Below the pieces are notes generated by a model that had not been told where the DNA came from, did not search any database, and saw nothing but the letters and a program-made list of their open reading frames with translations. From a virus, in IMG/VR virus record IMGVR_UViG_3300043772_001004, positions 1 to 64,000 of that record: 64,000 bases of DNA; one strand, 5' to 3'. Position numbers and translations under genes: made by a program. Below, piece after piece: positions 20,201-28,938 of this stretch (positions are counted from its first letter, which is position 1; every line of letters starts with the position of its first letter).

Positions 20201-21691
20201 ATCTTCATCAGTAGTTTCTTTAACAGTTATACCATCTGGATTTGTATCTTCACCTTTAGTTGGTTTGTTATTAATAAAGTTTTCAAAAAATACTCTTCTT
20301 TGAAATGGTGTTAACTCACGACCATTTAATTTAGCTGTAGTAGTTAGTATATCTGCAATATGTCCAGCTAATTGATCAGATATATTATCTCTTTGTAAAA
20401 CCAATGTTTGATCTATTGTTACACCAGGTCTATTACTTGAAAGTTTAATAGAATATCTACCACTCTGCAATAATTGCAACTGTATGTCATCTATATTTAA
20501 ATCTGTTTTACTAATTGGTATTGGCTTAACATCTTCATTTACTAGTCCAAATGACCCACCATTTATTGTAAGATACACTGGCTCATCTGATGACTCAACA
20601 CTTTCTCTTAACTTAAGTAGCTTATTGAATAGAGTAGTTTGTTTTAGTTTTATTTCTAAAGTTTCTACTGCAATAAGTTCTGGAGTTATTTTTTTAATAA
20701 TTCCTGCTTCTTTTCTTTGTTTAAGTGCTGTTTCAGCTGCTTCTTGTGCAGGAACCAAAGAAGTTTTTTTACCGTAGGCTCCTTGTAAATATAATTTACC
20801 ATCCTCTACTACAGGTTTTCTAAGCCATTGATATACTCTTCTTCCACCACCTTGTCTATTGATTGTACCATCTTCATTAAAGTATACCTCATTACCTTCT
20901 GTATCTGAAATAACAGCAACTACACCAGCAACATTTGGATTTTTACTTTGATACTCCATGTCTGATTGTGTAAACATCTGTGGATCAGCATTTTTAACCT
21001 GCATCACTTTAAGTACTAATGAAACAGGATTGTCTTCTCCATATAGTATCTCATCACTATTCTCTGGCGTTTGTCTTGCCATGTATACTATATCTCTAAT
21101 TACTTCACCAAACATTTTCTTTTCTGGATCCTTTTCATTTTTTGGTTTATTTGAATTAGGATCCACTCTATATGCACCTTGTCCGGTAGTTCCATTTGGA
21201 TAAACAACTTTTGCACTGTACTCTGCAGCACTCCATCCAGAATGGTTGTAAGGTTTTGTGTCATCTATTTCTTCTGATGATTCACTTTCTAAAGCTTTAT
21301 TAACTTCTTTTGTTGCTGCTTTTTTTGTTTTAATAGTTGGTTTAACAAGAACTTCAACCTTTTTAATGTCAGCAAATTCATTAGCAAGCGTTGGAATATC
21401 AATGAATAACTGTGTATTTGTTTTAAGAATATAGTCTCTAGCTTTTGGTCTTGCAGCAACTAACGCAAAGATTTGAGGAATAGCTTGAGCAAAATACAGT
21501 GCTTTCTCTTTTTTATCTTCTTCTGACTCAAATCCTTCATTAGGCATATTATTTAGTTCTTTATAGAACTGTTTCATAATTGCTTTTATGTCAATAGGAT
21601 TTTTATTTTTACCAGATATTCTATCTGCTATTTCACCATATACATAAGCATATACAAATTCTACTGCAGGTCCATTTAATTCACAAGCCAT
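11249..21691 (-). CDS. Virion RNA polymerase, giant single-chain, with zincin motif
   Basis: The 3480-residue protein contains the crAss-like virion RNA polymerase. The catalytic motif of the second double-psi beta-barrel is DFDIDK at 2436-2441, within IIPPAEIVAKSGADFDID, which matches the DxDxD loop of the phi14:2 gp66 type polymerase. Upstream signatures of the first barrel region are GSKIGHIG (about 2085) and STQIRKMI (about 2140). A zinc-peptidase motif HEAWH at 902-906 is followed by EDIAEDF, which could supply a third ligand; it lies in the N-terminal third, well before the polymerase. In studied relatives this enzyme is packaged, ejected and transcribes early genes. The protein is much longer than the polymerase core needs, so the N-terminal 1500 or so residues probably serve ejection, folding or processing. 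It follows the 2413-residue gene after one base and precedes the 2631-residue gene by two. Confidence 0.9.
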   Translation of the reverse strand: MACELNGPAVEFVYAYVYGEIADRISGKNKNPIDIKAIMKQFYKELNNMPNEGFESEEDKKEKALYFAQAIPQIFALVAARPKARDYILKTNTQLFIDIPTLANEFADIKKVEVLVKPTIKTKKAATKEVNKALESESSEEIDDTKPYNHSGWSAAEYSAKVVYPNGTTGQGAYRVDPNSNKPKNEKDPEKKMFGEVIRDIVYMARQTPENSDEILYGEDNPVSLVLKVMQVKNADPQMFTQSDMEYQSKNPNVAGVVAVISDTEGNEVYFNEDGTINRQGGGRRVYQWLRKPVVEDGKLYLQGAYGKKTSLVPAQEAAETALKQRKEAGIIKKITPELIAVETLEIKLKQTTLFNKLLKLRESVESSDEPVYLTINGGSFGLVNEDVKPIPISKTDLNIDDIQLQLLQSGRYSIKLSSNRPGVTIDQTLVLQRDNISDQLAGHIADILTTTAKLNGRELTPFQRRVFFENFINNKPTKGEDTNPDGITVKETTDEDGQAILEIKIKGEDPIEQDVLYTPETRELIYKHLLEARTNWEIYAKQKGPKKVYSASLNLVDKLMGKEFTDYIINEKGKLEEVQEDYLDFIKDSVLIEYPEETSKYFSGLNAYLTFNIPDILVPGQKLYEVGPPKEVNPDNKKTKKSAPSEPKAQVKNFNNYQVAKDAFNDGKGTWGMRPARGLTPMVPFQEHFGNPWSTQKDNLNKGVKVVDDIETAVQNYEDWLTGKKHKNVEQKRRKWILDSIQKGWLDDVTFIYYKKSGEKYRSHVDVLADLINRRNKVEDADIVITEVVPETKPQKATKQDIIAAQNTISNILRKPGKSSYLSRKQELNTFLDKFFTTKKTKDKALDWWNNSFLSQVKIDNETQIKLLMRLTELANSDAVATFENASITLWKGGTNVDIYHEAWHAFSQLFLTLEEKEALYAEAQKVNKWKDADAFDIEEDIAEDFRSYMKSEKFKESLPTFLAKLFERIASFLRWAYGGITRKDMTRPRDIPRVREMFDVLRTNKPEQAIKKGLFQSLNASTQNVRFTKLNRGDRNIQAIKANKNVVTFTADESLTIKNTIDALAAAEFQNFNVQANTTTGFLKTTKNLKNRAALYENIYDKFLELQEYYVDEYKQVALKNLESETVNIDLAAQEAKLKNIIDLVSKIITNYGDIKLSIEGKQQTGVVAYHLKKSRFTALKESYNEIEDTTSIEASKQFKDASGNTFSSKELASEETLMLLSGIFRVQKNVKGEVVKDEEGNIQYEKDFFGIPKLESVDIMWKRLAKILEGSYDIYEMYQRLADNVENFPEFQQLMQLLPQTVHVDVEGGGYKSPIEYRVETNFWQDLKKPRIRYVQLNIDKEGDKKFKTKLSKASMDVYAVTGEWETNFIMADPSINKYVEKEVGSNNNLLKLNKIVERFSKRTVMTARDSVEFLKALGIELDLSSPAIYNIVYNKSLNFSTEFGLDIMLDALKVVNQSNDEFLKDEFRRNPLKYLAEGINIKLRKDKEQGYDVQNRIRILAEIQNEFSDGFSNFSVLNAERNRVWEHFVDNTITRVITAINKAETYQELTTSPLFKQMHWLAKENNTQVGFSQLLNSVFYMKRNPKKPEQYGKKRKNAKLLLQNITGTQFISKEQDDTTGSNTASMDGVGKFLQEFHTMLLNGVEEFMRHASKNMAMGLTVDKKTSIITYPGKAKESKNLYIDINAFAQGGVGELEGAKIMMGYLSGESLRIFRFKNDIEKFKRYTGYNNEVTDKLGRKVFAGEAFTLFDDILTKDTQEKLYDIIQDAVDNKQADFDMMEILNDNVTLRDEVERDIIKYFNLMTQENYERLEENEYVDASLAAEFAKKGEDVNEILTKAYTYNSFIHKYETVILAYGDLAQYNHKKEEFHKRNAGLGSGGLGFRADALAMQFVNNMLPKRYIDYLNNTRTKDKIKYRQYDGTLKTAIMKELKKDSKYYPEYLKELTKTYTERYGDAVKAKALAEKVLKEYKQMKVADGQGYITFEAYRNLKWLEGKWSDEQEDLYKKVSRGENITLEDAIQFFPPYKLQYFGNIQSTGLPVTSFHKFSLAPLVPGVAKEGSELYDLHMKMMEQQVDYVTFETGSKIGHIGTGDEVFNEDGSFNQNVKFTENTIFAEFLKNQTEINSSFKEVTIFSTQIRKMILEGLYENGEIISKDKEVIRRVNDYIKNVEFLTNLHKLQLLNQLGYEEVDGEYLPTANASMEKLTSVIRANLEKDDILSDDLIDFIDVYESDNSLVNDLSFHPESAKIEKLLLSIINKKVIKQKVKGEALVQMSSGFFNQYADISKTLSTKTKAERDAVIKKYVGTNFLPTFHKKANGYTAAMKVMIAIQGDYYKLFSLDYGNGETIGVYLSDGVLDMDNSLMRLNEKIKDEAWLNANNEANRRAITLVGVRIPVQGLNSAEFAEVYHFLPPQAGNIIIPPAEIVAKSGADFDIDKLTTFMTNLNSDGTVKKAQFNSYNEFKAEYNRLKAAGLSTGEIEMLFEEQKAGVENDLIYNMKEILELPDNYVSLITPNSNYILEPIAAELSQYVMKYNPYANKMTDPNIDPDNATKKIISPTRVLESLYNVYKHESNIVGKRTLGLGAIENTFNVIFNSLGAYMPNKYMHIVGKNIEERDAHLWLRHHKLNVDGEDFISMSNMFDVENEYKVADILAQLINGWVDVEKDPWIFFIQGNYETAPTLMYLLKTGVPVKEAIYFVSNPLVREYIKQKTLANSTYAEVLNNKPDNPAIVAKQAASRVIEKYFNTRELSSSAKSKNIYEKGVELAEKYLEGRKDKSFTEREMLTLIENFSKNEGKLSANEADLAKAMFLHYIEIEEQITGLTSLKLSSNPDTSTKTTGSEIELSESAIEELANETKISKDLLKGMLNDSVISSFFNGPLSLAVIRPLFKFRYNKVISDYIIQNSQVFRKVSRKLLGEGKIDLFMTMFRNDLINMIFQNAIRKYKLTDSYMSYTIKKQIPTALASDIKSRGAFVKANKDGTKFLYIDEASLKEEFDSEAWARGSEEVNSYENRNMYSLDPRTFMENGKLNFELYMRFVAEREFLRSEYPINEMVNKSWFRKEGLDLYEANPDVDGGILGRFIYERYITNKALDNVYNFYHLFIDKDNALASRYVKFLIEHKDSLLNSYEILNVLKQDSDKTKSIFNIYLADKDMNTSKANVYTSNLKNLSDRSVLKVVDKDENDRISDMFALMSNFAFLQTGLNKTKLSFTNVVDFTNFLDVMKNESDQFIDLLNASGDVILDKFFEKFTQVNSRRNINKGRYKDYLMDFDTNLGIDVTDQMEDEEKSPYDLIETNRTNVFQYQDELGNKEFYEKLVNQNDNVVFIKNNVNETYNKKKKNFGGQQELEKYAGNMTMNITTSLTKLGDNFQNLPKEAYKDVLRLWEEEIAHIKSINDGESKFTPIAFPNTGFGDSALMPQELFVYLSTRLFDEFGYINPGSAMYNEMQKRTEIAEGLTDQEILDQLGLEEDPFKCE

Positions 21692-21692
21692 C

Positions 21693-24600
21693 TTAACACT
21701 TATTAAAAATATTTTTTACATTTTCCATTCTTTCTTCAGGTGTCAAGTTTTCACTTTCAACCTCAATTTTTTCTAAAGCATCAGGATCTTTAGATAAATT
21801 AGTTATGTTAGCTTCTGTACCTTTCACATTCTCCTTTGTTTGTGGAGTAACTGTCATTTCTTCAACAGGTTTAGTTTCATCACTTGGTCTCATAAAATTT
21901 TCTTTTACTTCTTGTTCAGTAAAGTTATAACTTTTCTTCCTTATAGGACTAAATAGTTGTACGGTTCTTGCTTCTAAATCTACACTTTGAACAATAAATG
22001 TTTGGTTTATTTTTTTAAATGCTCCAACTGGTTCTGAATTAAGTAGTATTTCACCTTCTGCTAGATTTTCTAATACTGCATTATTCTCAACATTCTGCAA
22101 TCTTTCATTGTAAACTTCATCTACAATTTCAGAGTATGGACCTTCTTTTGTTTGTCCAAAAACAAACTTTAGTACAGCATTAGTAAAAGTCATTTCTAAA
22201 TCATCTGTTGACTCATCAAAGAAATCTTCTACTTCAGCTCTAATCTCATCTCTTTCACTATCTTCAGTAGGTTGAGTAGATGTAGAACCTAAGCTTATGC
22301 CTTGGATCCTTTGTCTTGCGTCTTGGATGCTCTTCTCAAGATCTTCTCTTGATATTGTTTGTCTAGAAACTCCCTCTGTTGTTGCTCCGGCAGGCTTCTG
22401 AACAGAAGGTACATTTGTGCCCTGCTGTACTTTTGTTCTGGCTTCAAACTCTTTTCTTGAGGTTTTTGTGATTTTTCCATTTTTGAAAAATTTAATTGCT
22501 GTTAAATTATTAAGTATTTCATTTACTGCTGCTATTGTATTATCTACAGGAACAGTAGATCTTTCTTCGTTGGCTAATCTATTTTGATATTCTTCTAATT
22601 TAATAATTAATTCAACACCCCACTCTTCAATTTCTTTTTGTTTGGTAGGAGTGAGATTATCAATTTTTCCATCAAATAAATCTTCAATATCTTTTGTAGT
22701 GCCATGCTCAGATAGAATTTTATCTATCTCTTTTGTAACTGACTCTGACTCAGACAGTTGTGCAATTAAATTAACTTGGTCTTCTCTATCTGTAGGTAGA
22801 CTAGCAGGAACTTGTTTTTGAAATCTGTTAGGTAGTCTGTTTAATGCAAAGATTAAATCATCAGCATTCCCACCTCTTCTTGTACGTTTTTGATTTTTAT
22901 TAACTAGATCAGTCTTTAAACTGTTTAACCTATTTAATTCAAATGTTTTTTTACGGATCTCACGCTCAATGTTTTTATTAGCACCTTCTTTCTTTTGTTT
23001 TTGTAAATCAGATATCTCTTTATTGATTTTATTAATCTTCTCTTGTGTTTCATCTATCTCCTTATCATTTGTATAATAAGATAATGAAACTATAGCACCT
23101 GCACTATCTCTATTTATAGTATACTTGATTCCATTAATCTCTGCTGTTCTCTCATTTTTATCTAAGAATCTAGCATTAATGGTGGTTGAGTTAATTTGGG
23201 TAACTTGACCTAATGTTTCTACCTGAGCAATAGGAGATAGTCCAACAGAAACAATATTTACATTACCATCCTTAATATTTTTACCTGAAACATTTATATC
23301 AAGTAGTGATAGTACACCATCTTCTTCTATTTCTACAGAGAAGCCACCATCTAAATTAGTTACAAGTGTACCAATCTTTCCTTGATACATTACCTTTTGA
23401 TTTAAAAACTCATTAAGGGTTTGTTTTTTAGGATCACTTACTTGAATTGCATCCTCTGGTACTTGTTCTTCTTCAGATTCAGCTTCTGGTAAAGCTTCAA
23501 TAGTTTCTGGACCTGTTCTTTGAAAACCAAATTTCTCCATGGTAGCATCATCAAGTGGTTCTAAAATAATAAACATACCATTTTCACTAAGCTTATTATT
23601 TTTAGAAAGATCAGCTGTTGGACGCTTAAGTTTTTTAATATAACCATCCATGGTTACTTCCATCTCAATTGGAAATAAAAGAATTGATGAATCTAGACCA
23701 CTCATGTTGTATATACTATTGCGGTATACACTTAGCTGAGCTCTAAAGTAAGTCTTTTTATTTCCTTTATTTTTAACCTTGTTACCTTCTTTATCAGTTA
23801 GTTCCTTCCCATCTTTTTTTAATGCATATGGTGCACCTAAATTTCTCCAGGTTTTTTCCTGTGCTGCTTTAAGATCCACAATAGCAAGATTACCTTCTGC
23901 ATCTATTAAAAGAAGATCTAGTTCTCCAGTAACACCTCTACCATCTCTTGCGTTTCTATCAAAAACTTTTACATTACCAGAAAATAATTGGAATCCTCCA
24001 TCTATCATGTTTCTTCTAAACCTAGTGGCTTGACCTGTAACAGGATTAAATAGAAAATCATAAGCTTCTTTAGACATTATATCAGAGATCTTAGTGTTTA
24101 CACCTCTTATACTGATTGTTGAATCATATGGTATTTGCATAAAGCCACCTGCAGGATTCAGTGTTAGAAACTCTCTAACTAATGCATCAATGTTAGTACC
24201 GGCAAAACTAGTTTCTTCAAATGCATATTTACTAATTTGTCTTTCTAAGTTTTCTATACTTTGATCAGTCATTAGGCTTTCCTTAATACCTGCAATTTTC
24301 TTATCAGATTTAAACTGAGGATAGCTTGTTCTAATATTAGTTAAGAATGCATCTATTCTTTCTTCAAGTGAACCTATTGGATTATCAAGTACTACTTCTC
24401 TAAATAAGTTTTGAATACTGTTATCCTCAAGCTTATTAAATATGAATGGTGGTTTTTCTTCAATTTCTTGTTCAATTTGTGAAGCAACTTCTGTAGCTCT
24501 TTCAGGTCTAGGATCTGTAGGTTTTGCATCTTTAAATCTTCTAGATTCAAACCCTTCCTCATCCACAACAACTTCTAGTTCATTCTGTCTATTGAATATT

Positions 24601-27600
24601 GTTTTTTCCAATCTTTCAATTACTTCTTGAGCTATTGGTTTTAGCTTATATGTTTTCTCTTTGTTTTCTATATAGGAAGCAATGGATTTCATATCTTCCT
24701 TGATATTTTTTATATCTTCAGGTGTAAGAGCTATTGTTTTACCTGAATCAGTTGTTAGCTGTTTAGTTTTTACAGCTTTTTCATATAATAAATATAGATC
24801 TGTTAAATTTTTTAAAGGTGTAGAAGGTTCAATAACCTCATTGCCATAAAGTAAAGTTGGTGGTGTAACACCTGTTGTAGAATTCTTTATAGCTTGTTCC
24901 TTAATCTTATTATTGTAGTTACTAATAATTTCTGAAGCCTCATCTTGATCTTCTTGCCATCTTTGTTTTAATGAGTTGTATTTGTCTGGATCATTTTGTT
25001 TTATAGAAAGATCTTCTTTTAATCTATCAACTAAGAAAACATCAAAAGCATCTGTTAGCTGATCCCGCAACTCTTCTGGAAGTTCTTCAAATGAATCATC
25101 AACAGAGTATGTCTTAACATCAGTTGGATTACCTCCAGCTTCTAAGAAATCTAATTTAGCTTCTTTTACTAACTCTTCAAATTCTGCATTAATTTCTCTT
25201 AACTCTTGTTGGTACTTTGTCCATTCTTCTGTTTGTTCAACATCTACAAAATCAGATGGAGTATAGTTATTAATAAAATCTTGTTGCTCTTTAATTAAAT
25301 CAAGTAGTAAAGGTTTTATAGCCAAATAGAATCCTGCATTTTCAACAGCTGTATTGACATCAGTAACTTCTGCATCTATCTCTAAGATTTTATCACGCAA
25401 TTCTGCAATGTCAGCATCATTTTTTGGATCATCAAGAATAATATTTGTAGCTTCTATAAGTTGCTCATTGGTCATCTCTTCTCTAAGGATAAGATCTGAT
25501 GCAATTCTTTGTATATTATTTAAAGATTCTAACCTTTCTAAAATAGCTTCATACTCTGCCAATCTAGCTTGATATACATTTAAATCTTCTCCAGAAGCTT
25601 CTGATGCTTCTTTAGCTAACTTTCTTAATTCAGCTTCTGTAGTATCATATTTACTTTTTAATGCTTCATCAAACTTTTGTCTTGCCTGATCTATTTTTCT
25701 ATCTCTGTCTTCTGTAATATCATCTATTATTCCTTTTAACTTTTCAGAATCTGTTTCAGGTTCTCCAGCTGGTTTTACAGCTTCTAGTTCTGCAGCCTTT
25801 TCAAATAATTTATAATAGTCATCATAAAGCAAACTGCCTTTATTTATAATAGAGTTATTTTTTACATCAATAAAATATTCTGGTTCATACATTGGATCTT
25901 CTGTCCACTTAGCAAACTCTTCTAAGTCAACAAAAATTCCTTGATCTGCAAGTTCATTTATTAATGCATTTCTTTCAATATTTGTAATCTCAGAATTTAC
26001 AATGTCTTTAATAATATTTTTTCTATTGTAATACAAATTTCTCATCCACTGAAAATTTCTAAGTAGATGATCATGAAAATCATTTGGATTAGATAAGATA
26101 TTAATTAAAGGTACAATTTGGTTTTTCTCATGCTTAAGTATATGTGTATCAAGAAGATCATCAAAAAGACCATCCATACCTTTGTCCATAGCATCTATCT
26201 GACGTTGTACCTCTACTTTTTCATCATTATCTTTAGATAATCCTAAAAGTAAATTTTTAAATGCGTCTTTGTATTCTATAAACTCATTAGATTTACCTTG
26301 ATCATACTGCTCTATTAACTTATCAAAGGTCTGTAAACTTAATTGTTCTTTTGTAAGACCAGGATTTGCTTTTAGAATAGCCTCAGATAAAGAAGATAAT
26401 TTTGTCTTTGTAATAAACGCATTTAAAATTGCATCTTGCTTCTCTTTAAAATTAGAATACAATGCTAATTGCTCTTTCTTTTTATTTATTTCAGCTGCAG
26501 CAGTAGGTACATTAGTTTGTTCTAATGTCTCTATCTCTGTTTTCATCATTTCTATTTCTTTCTGTAGTCTTCCCGGATCAGTGAGTCCAGCAAATTCAGC
26601 AAAGTTAGAGTTCTTGATTGATGAAATAGATGCAAGTTTTTTATAGAGTTTATCTAATCTTCCTGCAGCATCATCATAGGCTCCTTGTAAGAAAACAAAA
26701 TTAAATAGTGATTGCATGTAAGCACTATTATAAATCTTAGCCATCTTATATTTATAACTATCTTTCTCATAGTCATCTAGATTAGCTAAAAATTTCATCT
26801 TTTCTTTTGCCTGATTATATCTGTATGATATCTTCTTAGCACTTTCTATAGATTCATTAAAGTTTTCTATTGCTTGTGCCCCTTGACCAGGTTGTAAATC
26901 CCATGCTTCTTCAATGTCTTGAGGTGTTGCTTGTTTATATTTCTCATAGTGATTTATAAACATATCAAAAGTTCCTCTTTGCAAAGAACTAATTACAGCA
27001 GTTTGAAATGCAGTAAACCTATCATCTTTAATTTCCTTAGTACTTTTCTCATCTGGATTAGAAACAGTATTGTATAGTAAAGACTGTGTAGCATAGTTTG
27101 TCATTCTTGGATCAAAGAATAAATCACTATTCTTCCACATGGTATTCATGTGCTCTACAACAGATTCTGCTTCAGCCTCTCTTTCTTCTATGTATGTTTT
27201 ATACTTCTCACTTTTATTAAAGTAATCATTATAGCCCATTGTCATAAAGCTTTTAACTTTACTTGGTGCTTGAAGAATACTTCCCATTAAGAAACCAGAA
27301 AGAAATGTTTCTGCTCCTTGACCACTAAACTGTTTATTTATAGCATCACTTATCAAACCTGTTGCATACATAAAGTTCTTTGCAGCAGGATTTTTATAAG
27401 TGTCTACATAATAGTTTTGTGTAGCTTCTTGTAAAACATCTTGTAATGATTCTTGTACACCTTCTACTACATTAGCTTTAAAGTAATTCAAACCTAGTTT
27501 ACCATATGAAGCTGGTCTACCTAAAGATTTTATTGCATTTACTATACCAATCTTTTCTTTTGAAAATGTTGATTTAGCAATATTTTTTCCAGGTTGGAAT

Positions 27601-28934
27601 ACCAATTGGTACTCTTTATTTAAATCTCCAAGGACTGTTCCAAATCCAAATTTAGGAGCACCCTTTATAAAACTAGCATTTGTTAGTGATGGGAATACAA
27701 GTTTATTACTATAAAATATTAATGCAGTATTGTTTAGCGTATTCCAAAAAGAACCTTTTGCAGCTTCTTTCATCATATTCTCTTGCTCATATAATGATGG
27801 TGCTCTACCTTCATTCTCAGGATCTTGCATAAAGTTGTTGTACAATTTATCATATGTCTGATACTTTGTAAAACCACCTTCTAGCTTTCCTTCTGATAAT
27901 GCTAAGTTCATTACCATCATGTCATGCCATAAAGCCCCTGCACTTTTAGATGCTCTTGCTAAGTCATTAATATTATTTATATTAACGTCCATTAGAGCAG
28001 CTTTAGTATTAGCTAATGGATTAGCAAAATCTAAAAAGTTTTTACCAGCAGATTGAAATAGTTCTTTAGCTTTATATATTTGACTATAGTCTTGCATTGA
28101 CTGTGCAAGTTTAGTAACTCCTTTAGCTGATTGATACATTGACTTTGGTAAAGAAGCTAGTCTATTAAAGAATTTACCAGCACCAAATGCAGCTCCCCCA
28201 GCTATATTACCAGGTGTAGCACCTCCAGCCACACCTTCAATGAGTACAGATTCTAGAACACCTTCTAGTAAAATACCCATAGAATAAGATGCAGATGTCA
28301 ACAAGTTAACTGCAAAACCACCCAAGCCACCTTTGCTTGACTGCCCAATTGCATTGTAGTATTCATAGTCTTTTGCACTTTGTTTATCTGCATAAAATAA
28401 ACCATCCCCATCTATTACACTTTTGTAAGCATTAATAGGGTCCATAAATCCTTTAGACAACATTGGCCATGCTGCATGATTCCAAAATCTTGATAAGTCA
28501 TCACCAAAAGTTGTATTTTGATTAAACCAAGCTTCATTATTAATAAGTGGATTAAATCCTATCTTATTAAATGTCTCTTGTCCATAACCTTTATATCTAT
28601 CTCTAAATGTATTCTTTGGTGAACTATCATATCCATAAGCATAACCATAAGTATTTCTATCTTGATAGTTATTGATCTTACTCATGGTCTCATCAAACAA
28701 TGCCTTACCTGCTGCAGCTGGATCATTCAGCACATTTTGTTTAACCTGTGATGGGTAATAACTAGGAGACACACCAGTTACATTATCCTTAATGGAATAT
28801 ATAGGATTTATTACAGGATTAGGTGCATTAAAATTAAATGCAGTAGGTTCTGGTTGATTTATTTTTGCAGGATCTAAAAAATCACTTTTTGCTGCAAGTT
28901 CATCCATAGGATTATTTGGTGTATTCTCTGCCAT
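21693..28934 (-). CDS. Giant virion protein with PD-(D/E)XK nuclease-like domain
   Basis: The 2413-residue protein is the first of the giant trio that includes the virion RNA polymerase. The N-terminal 250 residues are Asn/Pro/Tyr-rich and then contain a hydrophobic glycine/alanine stretch (about 205-260) that could insert in or cross a membrane. The middle is long and coiled-coil-like with many Glu/Lys. At 1670-1689 the sequence GELDLLLIDAEGNLAIVDLK gives D1673, D1687 and K1689, the arrangement of a PD-(D/E)XK nuclease core, with a helix motif QLSVYR about 40 residues later, as in the RecB/Cas4 subgroup. The C-terminal 700 residues are charged and low in recognisable motifs. A nuclease that enters with the genome could degrade host DNA or process ends; this is inference. 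It starts four bases after the TAG stop of the preceding gene. Confidence 0.8.
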   Translation of the reverse strand: MAENTPNNPMDELAAKSDFLDPAKINQPEPTAFNFNAPNPVINPIYSIKDNVTGVSPSYYPSQVKQNVLNDPAAAGKALFDETMSKINNYQDRNTYGYAYGYDSSPKNTFRDRYKGYGQETFNKIGFNPLINNEAWFNQNTTFGDDLSRFWNHAAWPMLSKGFMDPINAYKSVIDGDGLFYADKQSAKDYEYYNAIGQSSKGGLGGFAVNLLTSASYSMGILLEGVLESVLIEGVAGGATPGNIAGGAAFGAGKFFNRLASLPKSMYQSAKGVTKLAQSMQDYSQIYKAKELFQSAGKNFLDFANPLANTKAALMDVNINNINDLARASKSAGALWHDMMVMNLALSEGKLEGGFTKYQTYDKLYNNFMQDPENEGRAPSLYEQENMMKEAAKGSFWNTLNNTALIFYSNKLVFPSLTNASFIKGAPKFGFGTVLGDLNKEYQLVFQPGKNIAKSTFSKEKIGIVNAIKSLGRPASYGKLGLNYFKANVVEGVQESLQDVLQEATQNYYVDTYKNPAAKNFMYATGLISDAINKQFSGQGAETFLSGFLMGSILQAPSKVKSFMTMGYNDYFNKSEKYKTYIEEREAEAESVVEHMNTMWKNSDLFFDPRMTNYATQSLLYNTVSNPDEKSTKEIKDDRFTAFQTAVISSLQRGTFDMFINHYEKYKQATPQDIEEAWDLQPGQGAQAIENFNESIESAKKISYRYNQAKEKMKFLANLDDYEKDSYKYKMAKIYNSAYMQSLFNFVFLQGAYDDAAGRLDKLYKKLASISSIKNSNFAEFAGLTDPGRLQKEIEMMKTEIETLEQTNVPTAAAEINKKKEQLALYSNFKEKQDAILNAFITKTKLSSLSEAILKANPGLTKEQLSLQTFDKLIEQYDQGKSNEFIEYKDAFKNLLLGLSKDNDEKVEVQRQIDAMDKGMDGLFDDLLDTHILKHEKNQIVPLINILSNPNDFHDHLLRNFQWMRNLYYNRKNIIKDIVNSEITNIERNALINELADQGIFVDLEEFAKWTEDPMYEPEYFIDVKNNSIINKGSLLYDDYYKLFEKAAELEAVKPAGEPETDSEKLKGIIDDITEDRDRKIDQARQKFDEALKSKYDTTEAELRKLAKEASEASGEDLNVYQARLAEYEAILERLESLNNIQRIASDLILREEMTNEQLIEATNIILDDPKNDADIAELRDKILEIDAEVTDVNTAVENAGFYLAIKPLLLDLIKEQQDFINNYTPSDFVDVEQTEEWTKYQQELREINAEFEELVKEAKLDFLEAGGNPTDVKTYSVDDSFEELPEELRDQLTDAFDVFLVDRLKEDLSIKQNDPDKYNSLKQRWQEDQDEASEIISNYNNKIKEQAIKNSTTGVTPPTLLYGNEVIEPSTPLKNLTDLYLLYEKAVKTKQLTTDSGKTIALTPEDIKNIKEDMKSIASYIENKEKTYKLKPIAQEVIERLEKTIFNRQNELEVVVDEEGFESRRFKDAKPTDPRPERATEVASQIEQEIEEKPPFIFNKLEDNSIQNLFREVVLDNPIGSLEERIDAFLTNIRTSYPQFKSDKKIAGIKESLMTDQSIENLERQISKYAFEETSFAGTNIDALVREFLTLNPAGGFMQIPYDSTISIRGVNTKISDIMSKEAYDFLFNPVTGQATRFRRNMIDGGFQLFSGNVKVFDRNARDGRGVTGELDLLLIDAEGNLAIVDLKAAQEKTWRNLGAPYALKKDGKELTDKEGNKVKNKGNKKTYFRAQLSVYRNSIYNMSGLDSSILLFPIEMEVTMDGYIKKLKRPTADLSKNNKLSENGMFIILEPLDDATMEKFGFQRTGPETIEALPEAESEEEQVPEDAIQVSDPKKQTLNEFLNQKVMYQGKIGTLVTNLDGGFSVEIEEDGVLSLLDINVSGKNIKDGNVNIVSVGLSPIAQVETLGQVTQINSTTINARFLDKNERTAEINGIKYTINRDSAGAIVSLSYYTNDKEIDETQEKINKINKEISDLQKQKKEGANKNIEREIRKKTFELNRLNSLKTDLVNKNQKRTRRGGNADDLIFALNRLPNRFQKQVPASLPTDREDQVNLIAQLSESESVTKEIDKILSEHGTTKDIEDLFDGKIDNLTPTKQKEIEEWGVELIIKLEEYQNRLANEERSTVPVDNTIAAVNEILNNLTAIKFFKNGKITKTSRKEFEARTKVQQGTNVPSVQKPAGATTEGVSRQTISREDLEKSIQDARQRIQGISLGSTSTQPTEDSERDEIRAEVEDFFDESTDDLEMTFTNAVLKFVFGQTKEGPYSEIVDEVYNERLQNVENNAVLENLAEGEILLNSEPVGAFKKINQTFIVQSVDLEARTVQLFSPIRKKSYNFTEQEVKENFMRPSDETKPVEEMTVTPQTKENVKGTEANITNLSKDPDALEKIEVESENLTPEERMENVKNIFNKC

Positions 28935-28938
28935 AGTA

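Noticed and set aside
22295-22480. 61-codon minus-strand frame overlapping the 2413-residue gene in another frame
   Set aside because: Gln/Lys-rich shadow of a low-complexity region; fully contained in a supported gene and without signals of its own.
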